Part shown: in pieces, positions 34,187 through 42,488 of the stretch
Layout of the letters: every line of letters begins with the position of its first letter
Position numbering within the stretch: the first letter of the stretch is position 1
Source of the DNA: Roseicella sp. DB1501
Lineage (GTDB): Bacteria > Pseudomonadota > Alphaproteobacteria > Acetobacterales > Acetobacteraceae
Direction of reading: 5' to 3'
Length of the DNA: 64,000 nt
Assembly (NCBI RefSeq): GCF_013112485.1
Contig: NZ_JABFHG010000004.1
Span: 310,001 to 374,000 of the forward strand
Notes under the pieces: generated by a model
The model's database searches: none
The model's input: only the letters and a program-made list of their open reading frames with translations
Told to the model about the DNA's origin: nothing
Translations under genes and position numbers: made by a program

Positions 34187-34648
34187 CTAATTTTCTTCTG
34201 CGTCTGACTGAAATGCGGACGCCTCGCTCGAATCGCCGATATCTTCGGAGATCTCCTGCCGGAGCTTCGGTCCCTTGGCGAGACGCCGCCCCAGCGTGGT
34301 GACAAACGTGTCGTAGCGCTCTCCGGCCTTGGCGCGAGCGGCCTGGGCGGCCGGTTCGGGAAGCGCCGGCGTCGTCACCAACCAAAAGCGGATGAATACC
34401 GCCAAGGTTTCGACCGCGATCCCGACGTCGCGCTCTAACCGCGTCATGCGGCGATCGAGCTGGTCGAGACGTTTGGCGAGCACTGCCTCACGCCGTTCGG
34501 CCGTATCCGGCGAAAGGAACGAGACCAGGGCCGCCTCCGTGATCAGCGAGAGTGACTGGTCTCGGCGGGCAGCATAATCGACGAGCGATGCCATCACCTC
34601 GGGATCGAGGTAGGCCGATAGCTGGACCTTCTTCTTGCGAGCGGACAT
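34187..34648 (-). CDS. CopG-like ribbon-helix-helix protein of the conjugation region
   Basis: A 153-residue protein. The first 45 residues (KKKVQLSAYLDPEVMASLVDYAARR) have the strand-helix-helix pattern of CopG regulators. The rest is helical with a hydrophobic segment FIRFWLVTTPALPEP. Such proteins are commonly encoded between traG and trbB and are thought to regulate transfer genes. It begins 5 bp after the traG stop and so belongs to the traG transcript. Confidence 0.8.
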   Translation of the reverse strand: MSARKKKVQLSAYLDPEVMASLVDYAARRDQSLSLITEAALVSFLSPDTAERREAVLAKRLDQLDRRMTRLERDVGIAVETLAVFIRFWLVTTPALPEPAAQAARAKAGERYDTFVTTLGRRLAKGPKLRQEISEDIGDSSEASAFQSDAEEN

Positions 34649-34653
34649 GGCGA

Positions 34654-36639
34654 CTAAAGCTCCATACCGTCGCCAGGATCGAGCGATACCTGTCGCGCCA
34701 CGTTCTGCATCACGCGGCTCATGCGACTGTTGCGGGCCGCGTCGTCATCGGCATCGTCCGCCGGCTCGATTTCAAACTCATTCGGGATCGGCGCGTTCTT
34801 CTCGACCGGCTTCACACGGCTGAGTTCAGGTTGCCGACGACGCTCGGACTCGGTCGTATCTTCTTCGGCTGCCTCGGTCGGTGGGTCGTCGACGCTCGCT
34901 TCCGGGCGCGGCGGCAACGGGAGGGCCGTCCAGTCGTCGGGCCGTTTGTGCTTCGGCGTGGACAATGCCGGTGGCGCGAGGATGCGTTCCTTGAAGCGTG
35001 TATCCTCGTAGTAGCGCGCCTTTTTCGCCCGTATCGGAGGCGTGCCGGCGACCATGACGATTTCATCGGTCGGCGGTAGCTGCATCACTTCCCCCGGCGT
35101 CAGCAAAGGTCGAGCCGTCTCGGAGCGCGACACCATCAGGTGTCCGAGCCAGGGGCTCAATCTGTGCCCGGCGTAGTTCCGCATCGCGCGCATCTCGGTC
35201 GCGGTGCCGAGGGCGTCACTGACCCTTTTCGCCGTCCTTTCGTCGTTTGTGGCGAAGCTGACGCGGACATGGCAGTTGTCCAAGATCGAGTTGTTCGGTC
35301 CATACGCCTTTTCGATCTGGTTCAGGCTCTGGGCGATCAGGAAGGATTTCAGGCCGTATCCCGCCATGAAGGCTAAGGCGGACTCGAAAAAGTCGAGTCT
35401 GCCGAGGGCGGGAAACTCATCGAGCATGAGCAGCAGCCGGTGCCGGTGGCTTTTCGCCTGTAGATCCTCGGTGAGCCGCCGCCCCACCTGATTGAGGATC
35501 AGGCGAATGAGCGGCTTCGTCCGATTGATGTCCGAGGGCGGCACGACGAGATAGAGCGTCGTCGGGCTCTTGCCCCCCACGATGTCGGTGATGCGCCAGT
35601 CGCACCGACGCGTCACCTCGGCAACGACAGGATCGCGGTAGAGGCCGAGGAATGACATGGCGGTGCTGAGCACGCCGCTTCGCTCGTTATCCGATTTGTT
35701 GAGCAGCTCGCGAGCGGCACTGGCCACGACTGGATGCGGGCCGGCCTCGCCGAGATGAGCCGTCCTCATCATGGCGGCGAGCGTCGACTCGATCGGGCGC
35801 TTGGGATCGGAGAGGAACGCGGCGACGCCGGCGAGGGTCTTATCCTCCCCGGCGTAGAGGACATGAAGGATTGCGCCGACGAGCAGCGCGTGGCTGGTTT
35901 TCTCCCAATGGTTCCGCTTCTCGAGACTGCCCTCGGGGTCGACCAGGATGTCCGCCACGTTCTGAACATCCCTGACTTCCCATTCGCCGCGGCGCACCTC
36001 GAGGAGCGGATTGTAAGCTGCCGACTTCGGATTGGTCGGATCGAACAGCAGCACGCGGCCGTGCTTGGCGCGAAAGCCGGCGGTGAGCTGCCAGTTCTCC
36101 CCCTTAATATCGTGGACGATCGCCGAGCCCGGCCAGGTCAGGAGAGACGGCACGACCAAGCCCACGCCTTTCCCGCTCCGAGTTGGCGCGAAGCACAAGA
36201 CATGCTCGGGTCCATCGTGGCGAAGGTAGTCATGATGAAATCGGCCGAGCACCACTCCGTCGGGACGCAGCAGGCCGGCCGCCCGCACCTCTCCCTTCTC
36301 GGCCCACCGCGCTGAGCCATAGGTTACGATCTTCTTCGCCTCGCGCGCGCGCCAGACCGACATCGCGATTGCGACGGCGATCGAGATGAAACCGCCCGAG
36401 GCGGCGACGAAGGCGCCGCGCACGAAGACGTCAGGTGCATAGGCGTCGTAGAAATACCACCACCAATAAAAGGCAGGCGGATGATAGATCGGCCAGCCCG
36501 CGACCCGAAACCAAGGGGCGCCCAACTGCGCCTGAAATCCGAGCTGCCACGCGACATATTCGGTGGCGCCCCAAGTGGTCAGGAGGACAATGAGGGAGAC
36601 GACGAGAATCTGGCCCCAGAGGATTTTTGTCGCGGACAT
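34654..36639 (-). CDS. traG: Type IV coupling protein TraG (VirD4-like)
   Basis: A 661-residue protein with two N-terminal membrane regions (about 10-28 and 75-95). Walker A APTRSGKG is at residues 151-158, and Walker B is in LLLMLDEFPALGRL. This is the TraG/VirD4 coupling ATPase that links the relaxase-DNA complex to the Trb channel. I chose the ATG at 36639 (MSATKILWGQILVV), since it places the first membrane helix at the usual position. The stop precedes copG by 5 bp, and the relaxase gene is 25 bp upstream. Confidence 0.95.
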   Translation of the reverse strand: MSATKILWGQILVVSLIVLLTTWGATEYVAWQLGFQAQLGAPWFRVAGWPIYHPPAFYWWWYFYDAYAPDVFVRGAFVAASGGFISIAVAIAMSVWRAREAKKIVTYGSARWAEKGEVRAAGLLRPDGVVLGRFHHDYLRHDGPEHVLCFAPTRSGKGVGLVVPSLLTWPGSAIVHDIKGENWQLTAGFRAKHGRVLLFDPTNPKSAAYNPLLEVRRGEWEVRDVQNVADILVDPEGSLEKRNHWEKTSHALLVGAILHVLYAGEDKTLAGVAAFLSDPKRPIESTLAAMMRTAHLGEAGPHPVVASAARELLNKSDNERSGVLSTAMSFLGLYRDPVVAEVTRRCDWRITDIVGGKSPTTLYLVVPPSDINRTKPLIRLILNQVGRRLTEDLQAKSHRHRLLLMLDEFPALGRLDFFESALAFMAGYGLKSFLIAQSLNQIEKAYGPNNSILDNCHVRVSFATNDERTAKRVSDALGTATEMRAMRNYAGHRLSPWLGHLMVSRSETARPLLTPGEVMQLPPTDEIVMVAGTPPIRAKKARYYEDTRFKERILAPPALSTPKHKRPDDWTALPLPPRPEASVDDPPTEAAEEDTTESERRRQPELSRVKPVEKNAPIPNEFEIEPADDADDDAARNSRMSRVMQNVARQVSLDPGDGMEL

Positions 36640-36664
36640 GACGAGCGTCCTTTCTTGAATGGAG

Positions 36665-38404
36665 TTAGAGACCCAGCCCCCGCTTGCGGCCGAAGCTCCA
36701 GTCGATGCCGCCGTCATTGCGGGCGATGCCGGAGACGTGGCGGCCGAGTTGCTTTTCGAGGGATGGCGTCCAGGGCACGAGCTGGAAGCCGAGGCCGTCG
36801 TCGATCATGGCGAAGCGGCCGGTGGCGAGCGCAAAGCGTTGGCGGTAAGTGCCGGCGAGATATTCGCCGCTGCCGGCGCGGTTATAGGGCCGCCCACTTT
36901 CGGCGGCGAGCTTCTCGCCCAGCGCGTCGAGTTCGCGGCGACGCAACGAGTCGATGAGATTGCGATTGAAGACGACCCGCCGTCCTTGCCGCTCGGCGAA
37001 GCCCTCTTCGATCAGATGCTCGGCGCGGCGCTCCATCGCATTGCGCACTTCCACACCAAAGCCGCCATCGGAGAGCGCGGCGGGATCGCGGGCGATGGCC
37101 TGCCGGTCGAGCCAGGTCGCGCCCGAAGCCGTCACCTGTCGCTCGATGTCGAGATCGGAGCGGACAGCGAGCGCGACGCGCCGCTGTCCTTGCGCGTCGT
37201 CGAACGTGCGTAGCTCGACGATCGAGCCTGGTGCGCTGTCCCCGGCCGCGTCGAGGTTGGACAGCTTGATATGATGGGTGCGGCCATCCACGCCGTCGAC
37301 CATGGCATAGGCCGTGCCCTTCAGCTCATCGTCGAGGCCGCGGTCGATGAGCCGGCCGATGACAGGCGTGTCCAAGCTCTCGGCCGCCAGCACATAGCTC
37401 GCCGATCCGCGTTCGATACCGCGCTCGGTCAGGGCGCGGTGCATCCGCTTGATGATGTCGCCCCGCTCGCCAAGCTCGCGCAAGGTCGCTTCGGCCTTGC
37501 CGTCGATCACCCATTGTCCGGGACCGATCTGATCGGCCAAGCCGAGGGTCTCCAGCTTGCGAAGGCGGCCAACCTTCATCGCATGGAATTCGTCGGGCTG
37601 CCGATCGGCATGGGGCGCGAGGTCGATGACGCCGCCGCCGCGTCCGTCGTGGGCGAGCTGCCGGTCGAGCTGAGTCCAACGCTCGGCTTCGACCTGGCGC
37701 TCGAGATGGCGGCGGATGTCAAGATCGGTGCGCGGCCCCAGCTCCTCGGTGACGAGGTTCCGGGCGGTGTCCCGCATTCCTTCCTTAATGTAGTCGCGCG
37801 AGATGACGAGATCTTGCCCGTCGTCCTGGCGGCCGCGCAGGATGATGTGGAAGTGGGGATTGTCGGTGTTCCAGTGATCGACGCCAACCCAATCCAGTTT
37901 CGTGCCCAGATCCTTCTCCATCTGTCCCATCAGGTCGCGGGCGAAGGACTTGAGGTCCGCCATGTCCACGGCGTCTTCCGGCGAGACGATGAAGCGGAAG
38001 TGGTGGCGGTCATCCTCGCACCGCTCGGCAAAGGCCCTCCCGTCCGCGTCTTCGGTTTCCGGGCCGAACAGGCGAGCCTTCTCCCCGTCGCGGGTCACGC
38101 CTTCGCGCCGCAGGTAGGTGAGATGGGCGGAGAGCGGTGCCGCCCGCGCGGTGTGACGGACCACGCGGGTCTTGATGACGACGAAGCGCGAGCGGCTGGT
38201 TAGCAGGCGGTTGGCCCGGACGCTGGCCGTTCGGCCGCGCCCGAAGTGCGAGCGGTTGCCGGCACTGATCCGTCCCGAGCGCGAGACCCGGCCGCCGGCT
38301 TTCTGGGCAGCGGCGAGCGCCTGCGCGATGAAGGGCCGCGCTCGCTGCGTGCTGGTCGAGCGGATGCGGCCCGGCCGGATGCGAAATTCTCGCTCATCGG
38401 CCAT
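36665..38404 (-). CDS. Conjugative relaxase (RlxS/VirD2-like, with DUF3363-type C-terminus)
   Basis: A 579-residue relaxase. The third motif of MOB relaxases is seen as HWNTDNPHFH with histidines at 177, 184 and 186. A plausible tyrosine-containing motif is HLTYLRREG near residue 94. The C-terminal 300 residues resemble DUF3363. It nicks oriT and leads the strand into the recipient. The ATG at 38404 is preferred over an upstream TTG at 38419. It starts just after the CAATGTGC iterons and about 120 bp from the large inverted repeat, consistent with autoregulation. Confidence 0.9.
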   Translation of the reverse strand: MADEREFRIRPGRIRSTSTQRARPFIAQALAAAQKAGGRVSRSGRISAGNRSHFGRGRTASVRANRLLTSRSRFVVIKTRVVRHTARAAPLSAHLTYLRREGVTRDGEKARLFGPETEDADGRAFAERCEDDRHHFRFIVSPEDAVDMADLKSFARDLMGQMEKDLGTKLDWVGVDHWNTDNPHFHIILRGRQDDGQDLVISRDYIKEGMRDTARNLVTEELGPRTDLDIRRHLERQVEAERWTQLDRQLAHDGRGGGVIDLAPHADRQPDEFHAMKVGRLRKLETLGLADQIGPGQWVIDGKAEATLRELGERGDIIKRMHRALTERGIERGSASYVLAAESLDTPVIGRLIDRGLDDELKGTAYAMVDGVDGRTHHIKLSNLDAAGDSAPGSIVELRTFDDAQGQRRVALAVRSDLDIERQVTASGATWLDRQAIARDPAALSDGGFGVEVRNAMERRAEHLIEEGFAERQGRRVVFNRNLIDSLRRRELDALGEKLAAESGRPYNRAGSGEYLAGTYRQRFALATGRFAMIDDGLGFQLVPWTPSLEKQLGRHVSGIARNDGGIDWSFGRKRGLGL

Positions 38405-38416
38405 CACCGACTCCGA

Positions 38417-38491
38417 CAATGTGCGAAAGCGGGAAGAAAATCAGGCTCTTGCGTATCGAGCGCACATTGCGGCCTAGGCCGGCACATTGCG
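38417..38491. repeat. CAATGTGC iterons upstream of the relaxase gene
   Basis: Three copies of the same 8-mer: CAATGTGC at 38417-38424, and its complement GCACATTG at 38462-38469 and 38482-38489. The latter two are part of identical 10-mers GCACATTGCG exactly 20 bp apart, with palindromic GGCCTAGGCC between them. The spacing of two helical turns suggests cooperative protein binding, such as a relaxase accessory protein or repressor. Confidence 0.6.
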
Positions 38492-38520
38492 CGACAGGCT
38501 GAAAAGCCCAACGAAAACAA

Positions 38521-38573
38521 ACAACCGACCGAAGCGCACCTTGCGCCCTTTTATCTCGCCATCGGTCGGTTGT
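38521..38573. other. Candidate origin of transfer (oriT)
   Basis: A perfect 12-bp inverted repeat ACAACCGACCGA (38521-38532) / TCGGTCGGTTGT (38562-38573) encloses 29 bases. These contain a smaller GCGCA/TGCGC hairpin and the run TTGCGCCCTTTT. The TGCGCCCT core is like the nic region of IncQ/MobQ origins (TAAGTGCG|CCCT), which also lies beside an inverted repeat. The position, directly upstream of the relaxase gene and its iterons, is where oriT is expected. Confidence 0.6.
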
Positions 38574-38647
38574 GTGTCTGCACTCCCGCCTCCCGACTCG
38601 CCTGGATACGCGGTAGCCCGATAGGATGCGACAAGGCGCGCTCGCCG

Positions 38648-39376
38648 TCATCGCGGCTCTCCCGAGCTGGATCGCACGACGAACAGCCCGGCCGATTCCG
38701 GTTCGAGGGCGGACACGTCGCGCACGGGAGTTGCGGTTGGAGTGTCGGCCGATTGCGGCTGATCCGGGACGGGATCGGCGGCGGTCGTGCGGTTCGGCTG
38801 CACGACGAACAGTGGCGCGCGAGTCCAGGCGAGCGGATTGGCGACCGCCACGACGATCGGCTCGAGCGAAGCGCCGCCGTCGATCAGGGGAGCAAGGACG
38901 GCGACATAGGCCCGCGTTGCCGAAGGTAGAGGACGGCCTTCAAGATATTCTTCGTAGCGACCAGGGCCGGCATTATAGGCTGCAAGAAAGCCGGGGGAGC
39001 CGTAGCGGTCATGCAGCTCCCGCAGATAGGCCGCGCCCGCCAGAATGTTGTCGCGCGGATCGTAAGGATCGCGCCCGAGGCCAAACCGGACGCGCAGATA
39101 AGTCCAAGTGTCGGGCATGATCTGCATGAGGCCCATCGCGCCCTTGGCGGAAAGGGCGTGCGGATCGTTCGCACTCTCCACGCGCATGACGGCTCTGATC
39201 CAAGCCGCCGGGACGCCGAAGCGCTGTGAAGCCTCGGCGACAGGCGCAGCATAGGGATCGGCCGGCGTCGGACGTGAAACCGGCACGGTCTGCGCGAAGA
39301 CAGGCCGCGCCGGCATCGCTGCGAGCGGCAAGCCGGAAAGGAGAAGAAGGACGAAGCGGCGACATGCCGATCGCAT
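38648..39376 (-). CDS. Lytic transglycosylase (VirB1-like)
   Basis: A 242-residue exported protein. A hydrophobic signal peptide ends near residue 28. The SLT domain has catalytic Glu 67 (VMRVESANDP) and AKGAMGLMQIMPDTW. The C-terminal 60 residues are variable. It opens peptidoglycan for assembly of the conjugation channel. The ATG at 39376 gives the signal peptide; the frame is open far upstream but overlaps the DUF736 gene. Confidence 0.93.
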   Translation of the reverse strand: MRSACRRFVLLLLSGLPLAAMPARPVFAQTVPVSRPTPADPYAAPVAEASQRFGVPAAWIRAVMRVESANDPHALSAKGAMGLMQIMPDTWTYLRVRFGLGRDPYDPRDNILAGAAYLRELHDRYGSPGFLAAYNAGPGRYEEYLEGRPLPSATRAYVAVLAPLIDGGASLEPIVVAVANPLAWTRAPLFVVQPNRTTAADPVPDQPQSADTPTATPVRDVSALEPESAGLFVVRSSSGEPR

Positions 39377-39380
39377 GGCA

Positions 39381-39716
39381 TCAATCCTTTCCGCTGCGCT
39401 TGGTGGGACGGTTCCAGTGCAGCGACCAGGACGTTCCATCGTCGTCGTCACGGAACATATTGGCCCGGATCGGATGCGAGAGCGCCGGATCGTCGATGAC
39501 GAGCGAGATGTAGTCGCCCGCTCGCTCGCCGGTGCGCTTCCAGCCGGCGCCGATCTCCGGGCCTTCGCCGTTGCCCCGATGGATGCGATAGTCAGGTGCG
39601 TTTTCGGCGTCGGACGGCTCCGCCGGAACGAGGGCGAGGTCGCGGCAGACCGTGAGCGTATGAATGCGTCCGACGAAGCCTGTGGACTCGCGCGTGAATT
39701 GGCCAATTTGCGGCAT
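39381..39716 (-). CDS. DUF736 protein, conjugation-operon copy
   Basis: A 111-residue protein. DUF736 signatures are MPQIGQFTRES at the N-terminus, IGAGWKRTGERAGDYISLVIDDP in the centre, and SLHWNRP at the C-terminus. The function of DUF736 is unknown, but it is a reliable marker of alphaproteobacterial ICEs and plasmids. It ends 4 bp before the lytic transglycosylase, in the same minus-strand run. It is the first of three DUF736 loci in the window. Confidence 0.9.
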   Translation of the reverse strand: MPQIGQFTRESTGFVGRIHTLTVCRDLALVPAEPSDAENAPDYRIHRGNGEGPEIGAGWKRTGERAGDYISLVIDDPALSHPIRANMFRDDDDGTSWSLHWNRPTKRSGKD

Positions 39717-39783
39717 GAAAGCCTCCTGTTGCTGGGGGTGGAAGGAAAGGTGTCGCGTCGTGCATCTGCTGTTTTCCGATCAG

Positions 39784-40329
39784 TCAGCGTGTCGGTGCGC
39801 GCCACACGAAGCGGCCTTCGCCGTCCTCGTCGGTGTAGAGCGGCGTCGCGCGGCCAATGACGTTGCGCGCCGCGATCGGGCCGAAGTAGCGGCCGTCAAA
39901 ACTGTCAGGGACGCCGGAGTTCATGAGAAACACGTCGCCGTCGGCAAGGCGCCGACAGCCCCGCCAAACCGGCAGTTCGCGGCCCATCCGGTCGCGGTGG
40001 AGTGCGTCGCCCAAGACCACGCCGTCGACCGCGATGCTGCGGCCGGTGCGGCAGACTTCTTGCCCTGGCAGCGCCATGACGCGCTTCAACAGCGGCACGC
40101 CTCGGCCGATATAGCCGCGGCCGACGATGAAGTCGGCTAGGCGCTTCGGCGGCGTTACCGCCACCAAGTCAGCGATCGCGAGATGGCGGACGTGCTCGAT
40201 CTCGTAGAGACCAATGGGGGCGCTGGCCGAGAGATTCCAGATCAGGCGGATCGGGAAGGAAAAGAAGGACGCGACGACGATGGTCAGCGTCACGAGATAC
40301 GTCAGCATGACGTAGCTGAAGCGGGTCAT
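39784..40329 (-). CDS. traF: TraF conjugal pilin peptidase (S26 family)
   Basis: A 181-residue S26 serine protease with an N-terminal membrane anchor (about residues 7-28), catalytic Ser 36 in SASAPIGLY and general-base Lys 82 in LLKRVMALPG. TraF processes and cyclises the TrbC pilin. Its ATG overlaps the stop of the DUF2840 gene (ATGA). Confidence 0.92.
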   Translation of the reverse strand: MTRFSYVMLTYLVTLTIVVASFFSFPIRLIWNLSASAPIGLYEIEHVRHLAIADLVAVTPPKRLADFIVGRGYIGRGVPLLKRVMALPGQEVCRTGRSIAVDGVVLGDALHRDRMGRELPVWRGCRRLADGDVFLMNSGVPDSFDGRYFGPIAARNVIGRATPLYTDEDGEGRFVWRAPTR

Positions 40330-40847
40330 CGTTCGATCTCCCGCCGCTTGAGCCACGCCTGATGGCGTTCCGCGGTGTAAGGGCGCGGCTCGTTGCCGAC
40401 GCTCATCTGGTTGTGGACATGTCGCCAGTGATCAGGCGCGACGTCGCAGGCGTCGACGCCGATGGTCTCCACTGCGTCGATGTGCCGGAGCACGCGCTCG
40501 ACCTTCGGCCACCCTTCGATCTTCAGCAGAATCTCGCCGCCGGGACGCACGAAAGGCAGCGTCTGATAGGCTTCGCCTAGCTCCACCGCACGCACGATGT
40601 CGATGCGCGAGATGATGGTGCCGAAGTCGTTGGCAGCCCAACGGACGAAGGCGAAGATGCTGCCGGAATGGAAGGAGAGCACGCGTCGTCTGCGGTCGAG
40701 TATCTGTTCGTGCGCTTCGCGACCGAACCTGATCCAGTTCTCGATGCGCTTCTCGATCCACGTCAACTCGACATGGACGAGACCGTCGGTTGTTTGCGCA
40801 GCCGGCACGAGGCCGCCGCGCACGCGTGGGGCCGCGGCGCCGGTCAT
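40326..40847 (-). CDS. DUF2840 protein
   Basis: A 173-residue soluble protein containing the DUF2840 pattern (THVELTWIEKRIENWIRFG, GTIISRIDIVRA, VLRHIDAVE). The role is unknown. It is almost always found between a ribbon-helix-helix gene and traF on Trb-type elements, as here. Overlaps both neighbours by 4 bases. I infer an accessory role in transfer or maintenance, without direct evidence. Confidence 0.85.
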   Translation of the reverse strand: MTGAAAPRVRGGLVPAAQTTDGLVHVELTWIEKRIENWIRFGREAHEQILDRRRRVLSFHSGSIFAFVRWAANDFGTIISRIDIVRAVELGEAYQTLPFVRPGGEILLKIEGWPKVERVLRHIDAVETIGVDACDVAPDHWRHVHNQMSVGNEPRPYTAERHQAWLKRREIER

Positions 40848-41083
40848 GACGGGTCTCCTTCGGTGGCGGGGAATTCGCGCGCGAGGAGGTCGCGCAGCAT
40901 GTCGGCGACGGTGACGCCGCGCCGGAACGCGGCGATCTTGATGCTGGCGCGCTGGCCGGGCGTCACGTCGATCGTGAGGCGCGCGGTGAAACCGGCGCGC
41001 GATGGATCGTCAGCGGCCTTGATCCAGTGTTCTGGATCGGCGGGCCGGGCGGCGAAGGTGCGACGGGTCGGACGTTCGCTCAT
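40844..41083 (-). CDS. Ribbon-helix-helix protein, plasmid-partition type
   Basis: A 79-residue protein with a flexible N-terminus and a RHH domain (RLTIDVTPGQRASIKIAAFRRG; TVADMLRDLLAREF). Such small RHH proteins next to ParA act as centromere-binding or regulator partners. Here a methyltransferase gene lies between it and parA, and its start overlaps that gene's stop. It may be the partition partner for the 217-residue ParA. Confidence 0.75.
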   Translation of the reverse strand: MSERPTRRTFAARPADPEHWIKAADDPSRAGFTARLTIDVTPGQRASIKIAAFRRGVTVADMLRDLLAREFPATEGDPS

Positions 41084-41838
41084 AGAGCGGCCCTCCCGTC
41101 GAAAGGCAGCACCGCAGCGATCCGGGCGCGGGCCTTTTCCGCCATGTCGGCGTCGATCTCGCAGCCGAGATAACGTCTGCCGGTGAGCCGACAGGCTTCA
41201 CCGGCCGCGCCGGAGCCGGCGAACCAATCCGCGACCAGCCCGCCTTCGGGGCAGCTCGTGCGGATGAGGATCTCGAGCAGCGCGGACGGCTTTTCGGTCG
41301 GGTGGATGGCGCGGTTGTGAGCGTTTCGCGCGAAAATGACGGAGCGCATCAGGCGCGGGCCACCGTCCTGGCTCAGATAGTAGCCGGCCTCGATATGCCC
41401 CGTGTGCGTCGGGCGGCGCTTGCGGCGCACGGTGCGCGCGGTGGCGTCGGGCGTCGTTTGCACGGCGTTGTAAACCACGCTCCACGCCGCGTCGGCGCGA
41501 TAGAACTGCGCGACCAGCTCATGCACGCGCTTGAAGCGATCGGCATGGAAGCTGGAGCCGTTCTGCTTTTCCCAGACGATTTCCTGCGCGTAGCGGAAGC
41601 CTGCTTCCCGAAGCTCCGCCGCTATCGTCATGAATGCGCGGAGTGAGCCGAACAGCCACATGGAGCCGGTTGGCCGGAGCGCTTGACAGGCGAGCGGCAG
41701 CCAGCCCGTGAGGCGCCGATCCCAAGCCAGCGATGTGTCGCCATAGGGCGGATCGGCGAGGATCAAATCGAACGGACCGAAGGCGGGCATCAACGTGCGG
41801 CAATCGCCTGTCAGCACGGTCGGCGTGGAGATCGTCAT
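41080..41838 (-). CDS. DNA N6-adenine/N4-cytosine methyltransferase, beta class
   Basis: A 252-residue methyltransferase. Catalytic motif DPPY (LADPPYGDT, near residue 31) comes first. The SAM-binding FxGxG segment (VADWFAGSGAAGEAC) comes near residue 207, the beta-class order seen in CcrM-like enzymes. No restriction endonuclease gene is nearby, so it is an orphan methylase. It may protect the element in new hosts or mark DNA for replication control. It overlaps the parA stop by 4 bases, which ties it to partition genes. Confidence 0.85.
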   Translation of the reverse strand: MTISTPTVLTGDCRTLMPAFGPFDLILADPPYGDTSLAWDRRLTGWLPLACQALRPTGSMWLFGSLRAFMTIAAELREAGFRYAQEIVWEKQNGSSFHADRFKRVHELVAQFYRADAAWSVVYNAVQTTPDATARTVRRKRRPTHTGHIEAGYYLSQDGGPRLMRSVIFARNAHNRAIHPTEKPSALLEILIRTSCPEGGLVADWFAGSGAAGEACRLTGRRYLGCEIDADMAEKARARIAAVLPFDGRAAL

Positions 41839-42488
41839 GGGACGATCCCCTTGACGGTGAGTCGGTCTATCTCGGTCGCCAAGGCCGCGATCTCGCGCGC
41901 GGCGAGCGTATCGCCCTCCAACTCGCCGACCAGATGCCCGGATTGCGCGGCCGTGGCGAAGGCGATGCGCTGCCCGATCGTCGTCGCCAACACCGGCGGG
42001 TCATGGTCGGCGAGCGTCTCGGCCGTCTCGCGGGCGAGCACGGTGCGGGCGCCGCAGCGGTTGAGGACGAAGCGGGCGACCAGACCAGGGCGATAGATGC
42101 GCGCTTCGCGGAGAAGCGCGAGCATCTCGGCCGAGGCCCAGCCGTCAAACGGAGATGGCTGGACCGGGAGCAACACCAGATCCGCCGCCAACAGCGCCGA
42201 GCGCATGAGACTGGCGATGCGCGGCGGGCCGTCGATGACGACGTGATCGGCGTTGCGGGCCAGCTCGGGCGCTTCCCGATGGAGCGTGTCGCGCGCCAGG
42301 CCAACGACGCCGAACAGCCGCGGGATACCCTCCCTGGCGCGCTGCTGCGACCAGTCGAGCGCCGAGCCTTGGGGATCGGCGTCGACGAGCGTGACGCGTC
42401 TTCCCCTCCCGGCCCATTCTCCGGCCAGGTTAAGCGCCAGCGTCGTCTTGCCGGCGCCACCCTTCTGGTTAAGGAACGCCACGATCAT
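41835..42488 (-). CDS. parA: ParA-family partition ATPase
   Basis: A 217-residue short ParA. The deviant Walker A is in FLNQKGGAGKTTLALN (residues 5-20), and the Walker B region is VIDGPP. ParA proteins of this length partner small RHH proteins. It supports stable inheritance of an extrachromosomal form of the element, for example after excision. The start overlaps the repA stop (ATGA). Confidence 0.93.
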   Translation of the reverse strand: MIVAFLNQKGGAGKTTLALNLAGEWAGRGRRVTLVDADPQGSALDWSQQRAREGIPRLFGVVGLARDTLHREAPELARNADHVVIDGPPRIASLMRSALLAADLVLLPVQPSPFDGWASAEMLALLREARIYRPGLVARFVLNRCGARTVLARETAETLADHDPPVLATTIGQRIAFATAAQSGHLVGELEGDTLAAREIAALATEIDRLTVKGIVP

